This document shows positions 45,509-58,327 of a stretch of DNA of 64,000 bases, piece by piece. Numbering within the stretch: the stretch's first letter is position 1; each line of letters starts with the position of its first letter. Source of the DNA: Basidiobolus meristosporus CBS 931.73 (Eukaryota > Basidiobolomycota > Basidiobolomycetes > Basidiobolales > Basidiobolaceae). The notes beneath the pieces are model-generated. The model made no database searches. It had not been told where the DNA came from and saw only the letters and a list, made by a program, of their open reading frames with translations. Both the position numbers and the translations under genes were made by a program. Location: the NCBI GenBank assembly GCA_002104905.1, contig MCFE01000131.1, positions 1 to 64,000 of the forward strand, in the 5' to 3' direction.

Positions 45509-46110
45509 CATTTATCTTTAGGTGCTGTCATTGTGCCTCAAAGACTGTGAGATGCTCCTCTGCAGTTGCATTGGTAAATGGCCCAATTTGTGGCGGTGAA
45601 AATGAGCTAATTGAGTTCCATCTTTATAGCCTTGATACAGCATTCTTGACCTGCAATATAAATTGCTCTGTATGTGTTACCCACTCTGCCTGTCCCTGGA
45701 CTATTTCCTGATTTCTCTGGACCATAATATCTCTCCTATTGGTCACTGCACCACAAGTGCCTCATTAATGCTTTGATATAAGCTGACAAATAGTTGCTAT
45801 TACTGGTGGTAGGGATATTATGCCAGTCACTGACTGGTCTACTACCTGAGGTACTGCATTTGCTAAATTCTCATCTTCCTGAGGACTCTCTTAGCTTGTA
45901 GGTTGCAAAGATTCTCAACTGTTTACTTGAATGAGCGCCTGAGGAGTCTGCATTTTTGCCTTAAGTGAGCACAATGTCAAAGCAGCCTTTTTGGATGCAG
46001 CCCTGCTTATTGCACTGAGTGTCAGAGCATGCTGTAGTCCAACCATATTACTGCTGCTGTCAGTGGTATTGTTTATTGGGTACCAGAATCCTATGCTTTA
46101 CTTTTTGCTG
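45509..46110 (-). pseudogene. Second gene, copy 3 (N-terminal part)
   Basis: The minus strand matches 27060-27690 of copy 1 (for example the region around AGAAATCAGGAAATAGTCC). It is broken by stops and truncated by the insertion that ends at 45508. It faces transposase copy 3 head to head, but the promoter gap has shrunk by deletion. Confidence 0.55.
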
Positions 46111-46129
46111 GTGCATATGAAAGTAAGTC

Positions 46130-48850
46130 AAACCAAAGGTGAAGTTTTACAACAATGTGATGCTGTTGAATGTCATGCTGATTGCCCTATAGATAAGAAA
46201 ATTTCAATTCTATGCCATATAGAAGGGAAAAGCAATTGCATAGCTATTGCAACAAGCCTCTCAGCCATGAAGCATGCAGACAGCATAGGAAGTATTTCCA
46301 GGATCACAGCAAGTATTTTGTTGCACAAGTTATATTTGGTCATTTATAGGTCACTACTCTACCAACAATATCTGACTAGCTACCTGATACTTCTGCCAAG
46401 ATACCCAGCTATACTTGTCACATTGTACTAAACAAGTCAGACACTAAGCTAGTCAGGCCTTTTGGATTACCTTGGCCTTCTGAATATTGCCTGAGGAGTG
46501 ATAGCTCTGAAGAGCAAGGATCACTGATGAATTGTGAGCCTAACACACCTCACTACAGTGTCCTGCCTGTGCCTGGCAGAATCCCAATGTTCAATGTGAC
46601 AACACCAATGGAGAAGTATTCAAAGGATACTCTGTGAAGCCAAATAAGCTCAGTTGTTCATATACTGGTGAGTGCTGTGATATTGTGGCTGAAGAAGTGG
46701 TGAATTCCACCAATATTTGTAATGGGGGCCTTGACAATTCACTGCTACTTCTTGCCAAAAATGTTTGGGGATGTAACTTACTGTTTACTTGGTACAAATG
46801 GAAACAGTCATGCAGCTGGCTACATATGATCCAGAGACAGTTCTGTTACCTGTGTGTGCAAACAGTTGGATGGCATTCACATCACAAATTGGTGCCATTG
46901 CAACTAGTCCAACTTGTCTGAAATCCACTACTACAGGAGGAAAATATTGTTTGCATTCCAGAAATATTCTAGTAAAACCCAATCTAAAAAAGCTCCTGTA
47001 GTCCAGTAAATCTTTTGAAGCTATGGAAGTACTGCACCAAGTCACAATTAAACATAAACCTTTCCAACATATTTGAAGGCAACCAATACTAACTATTAAG
47101 AAATAAGGCCTATTTTGAAGGTATGCATTGCAATTCATTCCCTAGGCTCTTTTGGATTTTCACTGAACAAGTACCCTGTCAGTAAATCCTGCCAACCACT
47201 GATTCTCATTAACTTGAATCTGCATCTAATCTTACTCCATAAGGGCAGAGCTCAATGATAGTCTTACTAATATCTAGGCCTAACTAAATGTACAACCTGG
47301 ATAACTATCTGTATTCATTTCAGGAAGAATTTGCACACTATCAGGCAAAATACTAGCAAATTATTGTCATGTCTGAGCACATAATGTTATATGCTTTGGA
47401 CATACCCCAGCCATCAGAAAGATGGCTGGCATTTCTGGGTGCAATGGAGGGTATTGCTGTCTAGTATATGAGATCCAGGGGATTTATTCCATAAGTCACA
47501 CACATTATTATTATCCCAAGATCAGTATTGAGAACATTATCCTCCTGCAGAAAAAACATAGAAAAGGCAGCATGCCATTGCAGCAATGCAAGCAGCTATA
47601 TGCTATTGGCCAGAATATAGAAATAATCAGGACTTGAAGATACTTAAGATAGTGAGAGTATGCTGGAGCCAAAGCTTTCCGCTGAAAGTAATAAATTTGC
47701 TGCTCAAAAATATCTGTACACTAATTACCATGCTCTACCTGAAGCATTTTGGGCCAAATAAGCCCTTTGAGATACCAGAGAAGTTTGAAGAATTGGCAAG
47801 ATATTACACAGTATCTGTAGCACAAAGTATTTCTCATAGGCTTCAATCAATCTTTTCATGCAAATGCAATAATACAAAAGCATGGACTGGATAAACTGGA
47901 TAAGTAATATACTCATGTGGCCTTCTGGAACATTTTTCATCCAGAGTACATTGGAAGCATGGGGAGTCATATGGTCACATTGTGGGAATATTTATCCAGA
48001 CACTTATAACCAATGACACATATACAGCTTTTATGCAATGAGTTTGTGCTGGATCTGAGCAGGTATACTACAGGTACAATACCTAGTGTGCTGATTGTTG
48101 CTGTTTCTACTTACATTTACTACTCAGTTATTCCCAGTATGTGGAGAATATTAGACTTTGCTTCACCTTTTGAGAGTTTCCTATAGTGCATATATATTGG
48201 GAATTGGAAGAAAAGTCAAGCTACAAGTACTACTATATCCCAATCTCATCAGGAAAGTAAGCTTTGAGGCTGTTATGGATGAGGTGAGTGGACACATTTA
48301 GGACAGCCAAGATTAGTTGGAGAAAACCAAGAATAGTTGTGAACATGGAGACACCTATGCTGTTTACATTTAGAAGCTAAGCAGCACCAATGTGTGGGTA
48401 ATCAGATAAGTAATGCAAAGTTGGGTTGGGTACTAATCTTTACAGTGATACAAAGATGGGCTTGATGCAAACTGCAACTGAATCTTATTAATATGGCTTT
48501 GCAAAAATATGCTGGATTTCTCCTAGGTACAAGTCAATTTCATTCCCATTCAAAACAGAAGTTATCTAAACAAGAAGCAGGGCAGTCTTATTAGGGGGAC
48601 CAGAGTCCAGCAGGAAGAAGGTGTATATTGTAAAAGTTCCAATAAGTATTTTGCGGTTATTCAACAAGTATTTGTGGCAAAAGTGATGGCAGCTAATCAT
48701 AAATATGCAAAATGTATCTGCTACCAGTGATACATGGTAAATGGCAGCTTTGCAAGTATTGTACTGAGATGCTGTAAGGTTTAGGCAACAGAAGTGTGTC
48801 AGTTACAGTGGGTGTGCATGTTTGCAAAGGTTAGTAAGCAGGAGGCCACA
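46130..48850 (+). pseudogene. Tnp2/CACTA-type transposase, copy 3
   Basis: The plus strand runs in copy 1 order: Cys-rich start (46140-46230, CHADCPIDKK), N-terminal block (46660-46930), a much decayed core (47100-47400, with CWPLIL replaced by CQPLIL-like sequence), a post-core part at 47586-47894 (FGPNKPFEIPEKFEELARYY), and tail matches to 48850. It is heavily mutated. Confidence 0.6.
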
Positions 48851-48860
48851 GTTTTTCTCT

Positions 48861-49574
48861 TCAAACTATACTTTGAATATCCATGGCAGTAGCTTATAAG
48901 TGAATGATATGGTGTAACCCTATAGTGAAAATATGAGTGAGACAAGGGGAGGTAGTAAAAGAAAGTACTAGTTGGTAAATAGATATGGTAGCACTATAAC
49001 TACTACCTATAGGCTGTTATAATACTATTATAATGCTAACAGATGTCTACATCAAGGCAGTCAGAACACCATCAAGCCTTTTTTCATTTATATCTTTGGC
49101 ATGTGATGGCTGATTAATTCTGCTCAAATAAGTGAAGCCTGCAATATGACAAGTAGAATGCCATCAAAGCCCTGTTGAAGAAATATTTAAGCACCATTAA
49201 GTTCACTTACATGTGTAGTGGTCAAATTAGCAAAATGCCATCACATTCCAGTCATAACATTATGAAGCAGGTCAAAAACTCCAAGTTACCAGCATTGTGA
49301 CAGCCTTATTGCAGGACCTTGACAGCTGATGCTGGCTTGAGCCACCATCATGATCACATGGGACAAACAGCCTGACACTTGACAACACCACATTATCATA
49401 TCACCTTTGGTGAATTATCTTGCAATCGCAAGACAGTTCTGTACTTAAGACATGGCCTCTCCATGCATAAAAGATTAAATGACAAACCAACATAACAAGA
49501 AGTATAAATTAAGCTGTAGCACTACATATACATGTATTTGTAAGACTATTTCCTATTTAGATTGACTCATTTCC
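48861..49574. other. Decayed transposon non-coding sequence
   Basis: 48861-49400 holds no gene and has weak resemblance to type 2 subterminal DNA. 49400-49574 resembles the divergent promoter region (CAGTTCTGTACTTAAGACAT, compare 40228-40260). There is no intact feature. Confidence 0.4.
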
Positions 49575-51545
49575 ATATACATGATATATGAAATAATGCC
49601 AAACTGTCTGGTTCCCAACCAAGTCTCACTGCCAATAACAGCAGAATAACAGTTATACAACAGCTTGCTTTGACCTTCAGTGCAACACTCAGGGCTGCAT
49701 TCAAAAAAGGTGTGTTGATTGTTTGCCTACCAATGGTAACAATGCAATCTCCTGAGGTAGTCAGTCAAGTAGCAACTAAGAACCACTGCAGAGCTGCCAG
49801 CTGACCATCATGCTCCAGCAGATGCAAGTGTAGAACATGCAGTGCCACCAGTGGAAGACCAGGTAATTACCATCATAGCATCACCACTACCTGCATCAGC
49901 AAGTATCTTATTGGCTCATACTATGCATTAATGAGGCAATTAGATGCTTTGGCAAACAGGAAAGATGCAATGGCCCAATTAATTCATGAGATAGTGTAAA
50001 GACCAGATGAGTGGTTGATACATGTGGAGCAATTAATATGCCTGCTGGAGAATGCAATATCCTTGCTGTAACAAAGGAACTCAAATGGTTTAATGTAACA
50101 GCCACAAATTAAGCCATATTCTAATGTAGCAGCAGAGGAACAGCTTATAATCTCTGAAGCCCAACAACAGATTCTAAGGTAAAGCCCCCACAAGAACCTA
50201 TCAATATCTGAATGGCCAAGACTGAGATACTAATACCAAAGCCTAGAAATCAGTTGACATTGATGATCTGTGAAGCTGCTGAATGCAATGATAAATAGTG
50301 AGCTAATATTCATGATGCCACAAAATATCTAGCACACGTTTGCTTCAAGGCTAGCATTGGTGTGCTAAGAGAGTATTTTAACAATGACAGAAACTATCAA
50401 AGGCAATATAGCAATGGGGAAATGGCTAAAAACCAGCACCTTCCTCAAGAGCTTATCACAAGCAGGGCTCAAAGCCCAAACAAGTAGTCAACAAACAAAA
50501 GGTATGCAGAAGTGGGTCTTCAAGAGTCAAGTATGCAAAAATAAATATATCAGTATTGTGATTACAAAGGAGAAGACACAGCTCTATACAAGAAAACACC
50601 CAGTCAATGTAGTATTGAAGGACCTGGCAGTAATAGAAACTTGTGGCTTTCTCAGCAGTTGTTATACCAGGGCTGCAAGGTCTAACAAGCAGCAAAAATA
50701 TTTCAGGTAGCCAGAAGAGTGCTAGCAAGGGCCAAGTAGGAAAAAGTCAATACACCAAAGAAGCATTCATAAAGAAGATATGTTGGGTAGTGTATATCAC
50801 TCAGCTGGGCTATCAGTGCAAGACCTGGCAGTGATGATGGTAGAGGCACTGGTAAATAGTCAACCCAAGCCAGAGACTGAGAAGAATGAGAAAAAGGCTG
50901 CAGTCCTCACTGATTAGTGATGTCAGCTCAGAAAAGGCAAATGCTATGACAGCCAACAATATTCACCACTAAGACAACAGACTTGTTCCATTGGATAGTG
51001 CTGCTTTGAGTCATGAGAGCTAAGTAGTGTATTAGTGTGCCAAAGTGGCAAAGTGGACCAATACTATACCACTCTACTTCAAGCCTAGTTCTACATCCTC
51101 ATACAAAGAAGCCGCTGTATTTCACCCATTGTGCTGGAGAAAATCCATTCTTTGACCTTTTCCTTAGGATTAATCCAATGGATGATGTGTAACAATGCAG
51201 AAAGCAGAACTCCAGTGAGGTAGATGAGTGTGTGAAGAAAGGCTGTATATCAACAACAGCCTCTGCACCCTCAATTCTAGACAGAGTAGAGATCCCATTG
51301 GCAGCCATTGCAGCAATGTTAAGAACCCAGAGGACTTCTGGAGTGGCAACAGTGGTGTTTTAGAACACTGATAAGCTCACCAAGAGGTCATAGTACTTCT
51401 TCATGAGCAGTGATCAAGAAACTGTACTTGAAAGCTGCAGGGAATCCTTGCAAAGAGTGTCAGATGGGCTGATAGACCTTGCAGTGTCAGTAGAAGACTG
51501 GAATGTTTGGGACCAGTAAGTAAGCAATGGCTTAAAGCTGCACAG
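49575..51545 (+). pseudogene. Second gene, copy 4
   Basis: The plus strand shows the start region (AACTGTCTGGTTCCCAACC), coiled-coil part (49910-50090), middle part (50220-50470, with NYQRQ-like sequence), decayed module repeats (50480-50880) and C-terminal domain remnants (51330-51545). A foldback-related piece (50980-51175) is inserted. No part is open over its full length. Confidence 0.5.
50980..51175 (+). mobile_element. One arm of a foldback-type element
   Basis: It begins GACTTGTTCCATTGGATAGT and follows the left arm of 36145-36877 for about 190 bp, including GAAAATCCATTCTTTGACC. It then returns to second-gene sequence. The other arm is absent. Confidence 0.6.
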
Positions 51546-53650
51546 TTCTTGCTGGCATGGTATTCTTATGGTGTTAGTGCACTTTACAACTATCTAAGTG
51601 GATCTAACATGGTAGTACATCCAATTGCTTTATATGGCAAAAAGATTAACAGTGCTGTGGTGGCCTATTTGCAAGCCTCTTATGGGATCAATATGGCAGT
51701 ATGATGTATCCACTGCAAAAGCACCCCTCTTTACCTGCTTACCCACTACTATGGTGGGTATTCCTCATATAGTGCCAATCAATAAAACTATAGCTGCCTG
51801 CTTAATACACAGTAGACATCTGCATACCTGCAGCAAATGACATACTTCAATCACTGAGCTTTATATTCTTTCAGTGTGATAATGGCAAAGTTGCCATGCA
51901 CCTGATACTGCTGGTTACATATATATCTTGCAAATGCTTACTTGGTTACAGCTACTCTTGCAATAATACCTCCTGAATATCTACAAAGAGCTTTTTAGTA
52001 TTTAGCCAATATATTCCTTCTTCTGCTAGTTTCTAGTCCTCCTTATTAGAATGCTCCAGCTCTTGTTTGAGCAAATTATGTATGACCAAGTGGCATCTAG
52101 CATACCCTGGAAGAGCTTTCCTAAAAAACATTAGTTGCTTATTGTGTCACACCCAGCATGCATAAATTAGCGGATTACCCACTCTGAGAGGCCACTTACC
52201 TTCTTAATTCCAGTATTATAGATGTCTATATGGGCATAGCAGTCCTGAGTATTTTCCAATTCTTTCTGACTGTCCTCCATTTGCAATCTCATTGCTTCAT
52301 GATGGACTTGAAGGCCATATTCTTCATGGGATTGGGGTATAGTAGTACTTGTGACTTGTCTTGTCTTCCTCTCTCCCCACATATATGCTTGATAGGAAAC
52401 TGCCAAAAGGTGAAGTAAGGCCCAATATTCTCCACACATCAGGCAACATATAGTAGAAAATGAATACAGTAATAGCAGATATCTATATATTGATCCTTAT
52501 TTGTGTGGTAAAGCCACTTAAATCCTGTCACAAACTGCTTGCATAAAACCTGTAGACGGGTAAGGTTGGAATTGGTGATCTGGTTTGGGATATACATAAT
52601 AACAATTTCAATAAAAGACTTTCAGTGCTTCCAGTGTATTCCAGGTATAAATGGGTTCAGAAAGCTACTTGCATAAATACTTATGCATTTCATCCACTCC
52701 TTTCATTTGTATAGTTGCAACTGCATATAAACTCAGATTTTAGCTTGTAAGAAGTACTTTATGTAGCAAATGCTCTATAATATCTTGTCAATTCTTTCAT
52801 ACTGCACTGGTATCTCAAAGGGCTCATTGGGCATGAAATGCCCCATTTACAAGTTGATCATTATCATTGGGATGTTGTTGATGGGCATATGCATTGCTCT
52901 CAATGGAAACTTTTTGCTCCAACAGAAATCAACTTTTTTAAGTATCTCCAGTTTCAAATGAGTTCCATATTTCAGCTAATGGCTTGTAGCTTATCAACTT
53001 TGCTCCAATCAAATGCTTGCTTCTGTATGTTCTTTCTGTGATAGGATGATGTTCTGAGTGTTGGTATCTAGATAATAATAATGTGTGTGAGTTATGGAGT
53101 ATGCACCCTGGATCTCACACATTTGATGGCATTGCCTTCAATCAGACCAATAGAAGCCAGCTATCTTGCTTATGGGCTGGGATATCTCAAAAGCAGATAT
53201 TAATATGCTCTTTGATATGACTGTCATTCACCAATATCCTGCTGGAAAGCATGCAAAGCTCACCAGCAATGGATACAGATAGCCATCCAGGTTGGATGGT
53301 GATTACAGCTCAGATATCAGTGCAACCACCATCAGATCTCTGCTCTGATACTGTAACATAGGCAGCAGGTTCTGATTGATGAGAATTGGTGCCCAGCCAA
53401 ACTTGCTAGTAGGGTACTTGCTTAATGGGAATCCATTAATTGCAAAGACAAAGGCATGTTCATACACACAATGAAAATAGCCATTGCTTCTTAGTTGCAC
53501 AATCTTGTGATGGAATCACAACTGCATAAGAGGTTTGATACAATAGCTATATGGCTTTTGTCTCTTCTCTTACAGCATTGATTTAAAGCAGTCTTCTCAG
53601 TGGGGCAAATTTTTTGACACTCAAAAATTTACTACAATTATATCACTATT
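51546..53650 (-). pseudogene. Type 2 region and Tnp2-type transposase, copy 4
   Basis: 51546-51840 resembles type 2 subterminal DNA (compare 31240-31440). Transposase tail, post-core and core remnants follow on the minus strand to about 53650 (53500-53303 shows the core in AFVFAINGFPLSKYPTSKFG and WAPILINQNLLPMLQYQSRD). The start region lies near 53640. The N-terminal block is largely missing. Confidence 0.55.
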
Positions 53651-53689
53651 TGTCACTGCTAATGTGAATTCACGACAATCTTGTATTTG

Positions 53690-53835
53690 AGAAGTTGCTT
53701 TGTATGGAGATTTAAGAGCTATGATTCACACTCTGCAGTCATTTTTGGGTCTGCTAAGCCTTTGCGGCACACACTGGCACTATTTGGCACACATCACACA
53801 ATATGGCGCTGTCCAACCAAACAAGTCTATTATCT
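53690..53835. mobile_element. MITE end with GACTTGTTCC-type terminus
   Basis: The right part only: TGGCAC words followed by GTCCAACCAAACAAGTC and TATTA, the same end and flank as the MITE and foldback elements. The left end is not recognised. Confidence 0.45.
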
Positions 53836-53852
53836 TGGTAAAGTGCCAGTTT

Positions 53853-54007
53853 GATCTTGACTATAGGGGAATAATTATAGGATTGTTGATCTGAGGAAAG
53901 TGACATATTTAGGGCTGTCAGTTAGTCCTACAGTGACCATGCCTAGTGCAGAGTTGTTACATAAATTTTAGCTGCTGAAAGAAACCAAGTAGCTCAATAT
54001 TTCAACA
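53853..54007 (-). repeat. Truncated 3' LTR, second copia family
   Basis: It starts TGTTGAAATATTGAGC on the minus strand and aligns with the first ~155 bp of the 5' LTR at 56605. The rest is cut off at the MITE remnant. Confidence 0.65.
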
Positions 54008-54018
54008 CTCCCCCTCAA
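54008..54018 (-). promoter_or_regulatory. Polypurine tract
   Basis: TTGAGGGGGAG on the minus strand lies directly before the 3' LTR, the usual plus-strand primer site of copia elements. Confidence 0.7.
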
Positions 54019-54258
54019 CTACATAATTTCTTAATCCTGAATCCTCATTGAGATTCTGAAATTGCGGCCTAGCTAGTGGTATTGTCAATTTATCTACCAC
54101 CATTTTGTAAGTTGCGTGGTAAACCAACTGTACTATGCTATTTTCAACAGCTTCCCTCACAAAGTGGTGTTGTATATATTTGTGCTTAATTCTGGCATGA
54201 TAAACAGGATCCTAGCTAACAAAATACAAATTTGATTATCCTTGTAAAAACATTTTGA

Positions 54259-56280
54259 TTAGTACAAGTGAAAACTCAATTCTTTGAATAATTCTTGTAA
54301 CCATAGAGCCTCCATAGTTGCTTGACAAGCAGCAATACATTCAGCTTCAGTTGTAGGTAGGGCCAAAGTTGGTTGTTTCTTGCAATTCCAGGTAATAACT
54401 GCACCAGCATAAAGAAATACATACCCAGTAGTATAGCATCTTTCAATCAGATCCCTATCCCAGCCTGAACCTCTATAACCATTAAATTTCTGCCTATTAA
54501 CCACTCCAGAGTATTGCAGTACTATATTTATAGGACCATGTAGATATCTGAAAATCCGCTTAACTGCAGTGATGTAATCTGTTCCATAAGTTTGTAGGAA
54601 TAGACTGACAATCCCAGCTACCACTGCTATAAATGGACTTGTAGACACCAACAAGTACAACAGGCTACTAACCATTGATTGATAGGGAAAGTTTTGGACC
54701 ATATTTCAGCCTTCTTGACCCATAACTGGTTGTTATTTGCTCAATTTAGTTATTCTCCACCTGAATGGCGCTTTGCTGCATAGTAGTATTTGGACTTTGC
54801 ATTGCCTGTTCCAGAGTCTGAGGCCTGAAACATAAGGCAAGATATGCTTCTGCATGATCATTGAATGTCTGCCTCTGGGATCCAGGGGCATTTCTTATTC
54901 TGGTGGATATCCCAACTGGGAAATTGTACTCCAATCTGGGACTAGTGGAAATATCTTCCTTATCTGGCTAACCGGGTTCATATCATATTCATTAGTGTTG
55001 ATTGCCTCATCAGGCAGTTAGCTAATGACTTCAGTGCCTTTCTCATGCATATTTTCCACAAATACAATGTCCCTGCTGTTGATCAGCTTCTGATTTTTGC
55101 CATCACACACTTTTTACCCTTTATTATTCTTGCAATGTCTAAGGGAGACTTCTTTTTTACTCTTTGGTTCCAACTCTGCTTTTTCTTTGTCAGGGAAGTG
55201 ATAAAAAATATCAGCACCATAGATCCTGAGGTACTGGAAGTTGGGTTGCTTGCCTGTATATGCTTCAAAGGGTGTGGAATCAAGTATTGTTGTAGTTTGA
55301 CATCTATTCTTGATGTATACTGAAATAACAACAGATTCGGCCCAAAACTTGAAGTCCATTCCCTTATCATGTAGCAAAACTATTCCCATCTCTACTATTG
55401 TTCTACATGCACATTTTACTGATATATCTTGCTGGAGAGCATGTGAAACAGTGGTCAGTTGAAGTATACCAGTAAATGAGAAATTTTTTTGCAAACTCTG
55501 TTGCACAGTGCTGCTCTCCATTGTTACTTCAGAGTACCTTCAATTTACACCCAGTTTGTGCTTCTGCCATGTTTTTAATGTGGTTATGCATCTGCATACC
55601 CTCATCCTTTGTCTTGAGGAAGTACACTCATATGTATGTAGTCTTGTCATCAAAAAACATCATAAACATTGCTTGGTAAAAGCACAGTGGCTCATGGGCC
55701 CACATATGTTGGAGTGCACAATACCCAATAATTTGGTGGTTCCAGTTCCTCCTGAGCCCGTGAAATGCTACCTAGCTTGTTTGCTATATGATCATCTCAT
55801 ATGAGCTCTATAGACCCACTGGCAGTAGCTTCCAATGCAGAGTTGCCTCCTAGATATACCTTGCTTTCAGGAATAGTCTTTAAGTTGCTGATCCACTCCT
55901 TTATACCATAAATATGCTGTGATGCTCCAGAGTCAGTGTACCATTCTTTACTTTGGTTACTTACATGCAAATGTACAGTTACAAACAACTGCTGATCATT
56001 ATTTATATGGCTTACCAACTCTGGTTTCTGTTTATTGTCCACTTGTTTCTGCTTGCATTCTCATGTTGAAGTACTTTTGTTTTTACTAAAGCTTGCTTGA
56101 TACTGACTTTGCTCCAAAGATCTTACGCAAGGATTCCCATGCTGCTTTGGCAGTATTTGTAGCATGAATTTGTGCAATGAAGGAGTATTGCATATAGATG
56201 TCTATGGCATTGGGGCCTTTCTCTCCTTCTCATGAAGCCTCTCCACCTCTTCTGCTGTCCCTTTGGGCTTAACTTCTTAA
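54259..56280 (-). pseudogene. gag-protease-integrase-RNase H relic, second copia family
   Basis: On the minus strand: a gag scrap (56280-56050, near SLRKIFGAKSVSS after frame correction); protease (56042-55797, WYTDSGASQHIYGIKEW with an intact DSG site); integrase (55521-55083, KGMDFKFWAESVVISVYIK, LDSTPFEAYTGKQPN); the linker before RT (54934-54746); and then, directly, the RT/RNase H end (54702-54259, AVKRIFRYLHGP, TTEAECIAACQATMEALWLQ). The catalytic RT core between 54746 and 54702 is deleted. Confidence 0.75.
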
Positions 56281-56284
56281 GAAG

Positions 56285-56605
56285 TGGTGATAATAGTTAA
56301 GATAATGTGTACTCATAAAGAAGCTCAGTATTTATACTTTTGTAGAAGTAATACAACTGTAACACTAAGTAAAAGGGTTTCTCCATGTACAGGAGCAATT
56401 TGTAAAAGTTTGAGCATTACTACCTAATGATTGGTAAAAGTACTAACTCAATCTTGACTAATGGGAATAATCATATAATTATAGATCTGAACAAAGTGGC
56501 AAAGTTAGGGCTGTAAATTGATCCTACAGCTATAATGACCTGTCCAGAGTTGTTAAGTGAGTTTTTAGCTGCTAAATGATACCAAATAGCCCCAATATTT
56601 AAACA
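56285..56605 (-). repeat. 5' LTR, second copia family
   Basis: On the minus strand it begins TGTTTAAATATTGGGGC and shares its first ~150 bp with 53853-54007. The inner edge is uncertain, because no clear primer-binding site is left. Confidence 0.6.
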
Positions 56606-57318
56606 GAGACATCAGGTTACCAGAAAAGTGCCACTAAGGTACAGGCAGGCAGAAACAGATGCATCATTGCAGCATTTATCAGGCAGAAAGTGTTGCTCAA
56701 TATAGGATGCATTAATTCACAGTAGTAGTGAAGACTCTGACAGTAATGAACACTCTGGGCCTTCTCAGAAGCCTTTACAAGCAGGGTTGAAATTTCTAAA
56801 CAATCAGCAGAGAGACCTTACGGTGCCAGCAAGGGATATGCAGTTAAAAACAGATGCACTGGTGCAGCATTCATCTAGGAGAAGACAGAGCTCAACACAC
56901 AAAGCACTCAGCTAAAGTAGCGGTGAAACACTAGTAGGTGATCAAGGGAAGGTAATAGGTAATAGTTAATGAGAGATGGTCTACCCACAACAGAGACAGG
57001 GAAGCAATGAGAAAAAAGCTACAGTCCTCACCAATTGACACCCTCTGCCCAGAGCAGGCTAAGTCCTATCATAGCCAAGCAGAGTTACAAACAAGATAAA
57101 ATTAGCTTTCTCAAGAGTTGGGAGTGCAGCAAGTTGTACTACACTACAGCAAGGGAGTTGAGTTTGCAGGCAAAAGCAATTTGTCTGCCACTGCTTCCAC
57201 ATTCTCCATTGCCAACAGAGTTAAGATCCTACTAACACAGAGCAACAATGTCAAGAACTCAAAAGGCTATCACAATGCCTACAGTTGAGTTTTGAAACAT
57301 CAATAGGCACACCTATTA
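56606..57318 (+). pseudogene. Second-gene fragment
   Basis: It shows module-repeat remnants (GGCAGGCAGAAACAGATGC, compare 26600-26650) and the approach to the C-terminal domain (ATGCCTACAGTTGAG). It then jumps directly to the reversed type 1 end, so the C-terminal domain itself is deleted. Confidence 0.5.
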
Positions 57319-57430
57319 TCTTTCAACAGTCTTTGGATGGTGTCCTGACAGGATCAGTACTTCTTAGTCATGGGACTTTGACTTTGTGACCGCCTTTTGA
57401 CAGGATCATCTCAATAATTTCTCATAGGGT
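57318..57430 (-). repeat. Type 1 terminus
   Basis: Reverse orientation; it ends AATAATTTCTCATAGGG, a good match to the CCCTATGAGAAATTATT terminus. Gypsy sequence starts immediately after it. Confidence 0.6.
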
Positions 57431-58327
57431 TGGGGTTGGAAAGCCAACAGTGACTAATCAGAAAAGCTACAATCACTATGAATGAAGACAACAAGAAGCA
57501 GTACCAATGGAAATAGATGCTAGGTAGAAGAATCCTAGCTCAGAAGAATGCAAGAAGAAAGGCCTGTTTCAATTCCACCAGCATGGGCACATCTCAGTGT
57601 GCTGCCCTCAGAGAATAAGTTAACACCAGTTGGCAAGAACCTTCAGCTGAATTGAAGCCCAAGAGCATAGTTAAGCAGAAGACTAACTTGGAGAAGACTC
57701 ATAACTCTCCTTCCACATACAAGCAGAATATTTATCCTAAATGACTTCAGGCTCAAGTAAAGTATTCTATTTGATTGGAACAATTAGTGAAGTTCCTGCC
57801 AAGATAATCAACAAATCAACTCCAGTATCAACAGTTAGTCTGAACTCTCACACAATTAGCCATATTACTCAGCCAGTAAGAATGAGGATAAATGACTATG
57901 AAGAAGAGCTGCACGTATACATATTTGGAAACACCAAATTTGACCTGGTATAAAGACAAACATGGCTATTCAACCATAATCAATCAATCAATTTGGGAAC
58001 CCATACCTCTCAGATCCAAAAAGCCAATCAGATCTATGCATTACTACCTGCCAGGCTGGATTTCAACTTAGATAAGTATGTTGGACACAAGTGAAGTTAA
58101 TAAGACAAAGTACTGTAGGGCACTTAGGAAGGGTACACTGATGTTTTTCATGGTGGTAACAGAGAATGATTCCTCTACTCCAGTCCCCCAGATAGTCCAA
58201 ACTCTTTTGAAGGAATATACAGACATACTTCCAGATGAACTGTAGGATGTCCACCAGTAAGTGATGTTGATCTTGCCATTGCCACACAAGATAGCCTCCC
58301 AGCAAGCAAGACACCTGACAGGATAGC
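57431..58327 (+). pseudogene. Ty3/gypsy gag-protease relic
   Basis: It runs parallel to 59570-60480 of the fuller element: a zinc knuckle remnant (GGCACATCTCAGTGTGCTGC), then protease downstream sequence (HITQPVRMRINDYEEELHVY, PARLDFNL). The active-site region is deleted. It is bounded by two pieces of the two-gene transposon. Confidence 0.65.

Larger units (their letters stand above)
53853..56605 (-). mobile_element. Second copia family, internally deleted
   Basis: The minus strand runs from the 5' LTR (about 56285-56605) through a gag remnant, protease, integrase and RNase H to a 3' LTR truncated at its outer end (53853-54007). A polypurine tract adjoins the 3' LTR. Most of gag and nearly all of the RT palm are missing. 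The 5' LTR is inserted next to a second-gene fragment at 56606. Confidence 0.75.

Noticed and set aside
24622-53650. A host gene cluster encoding the Tnp2-like and coiled-coil proteins
   Set aside because: Multiple broken copies in both orientations with shared termini show that these are transposon genes.
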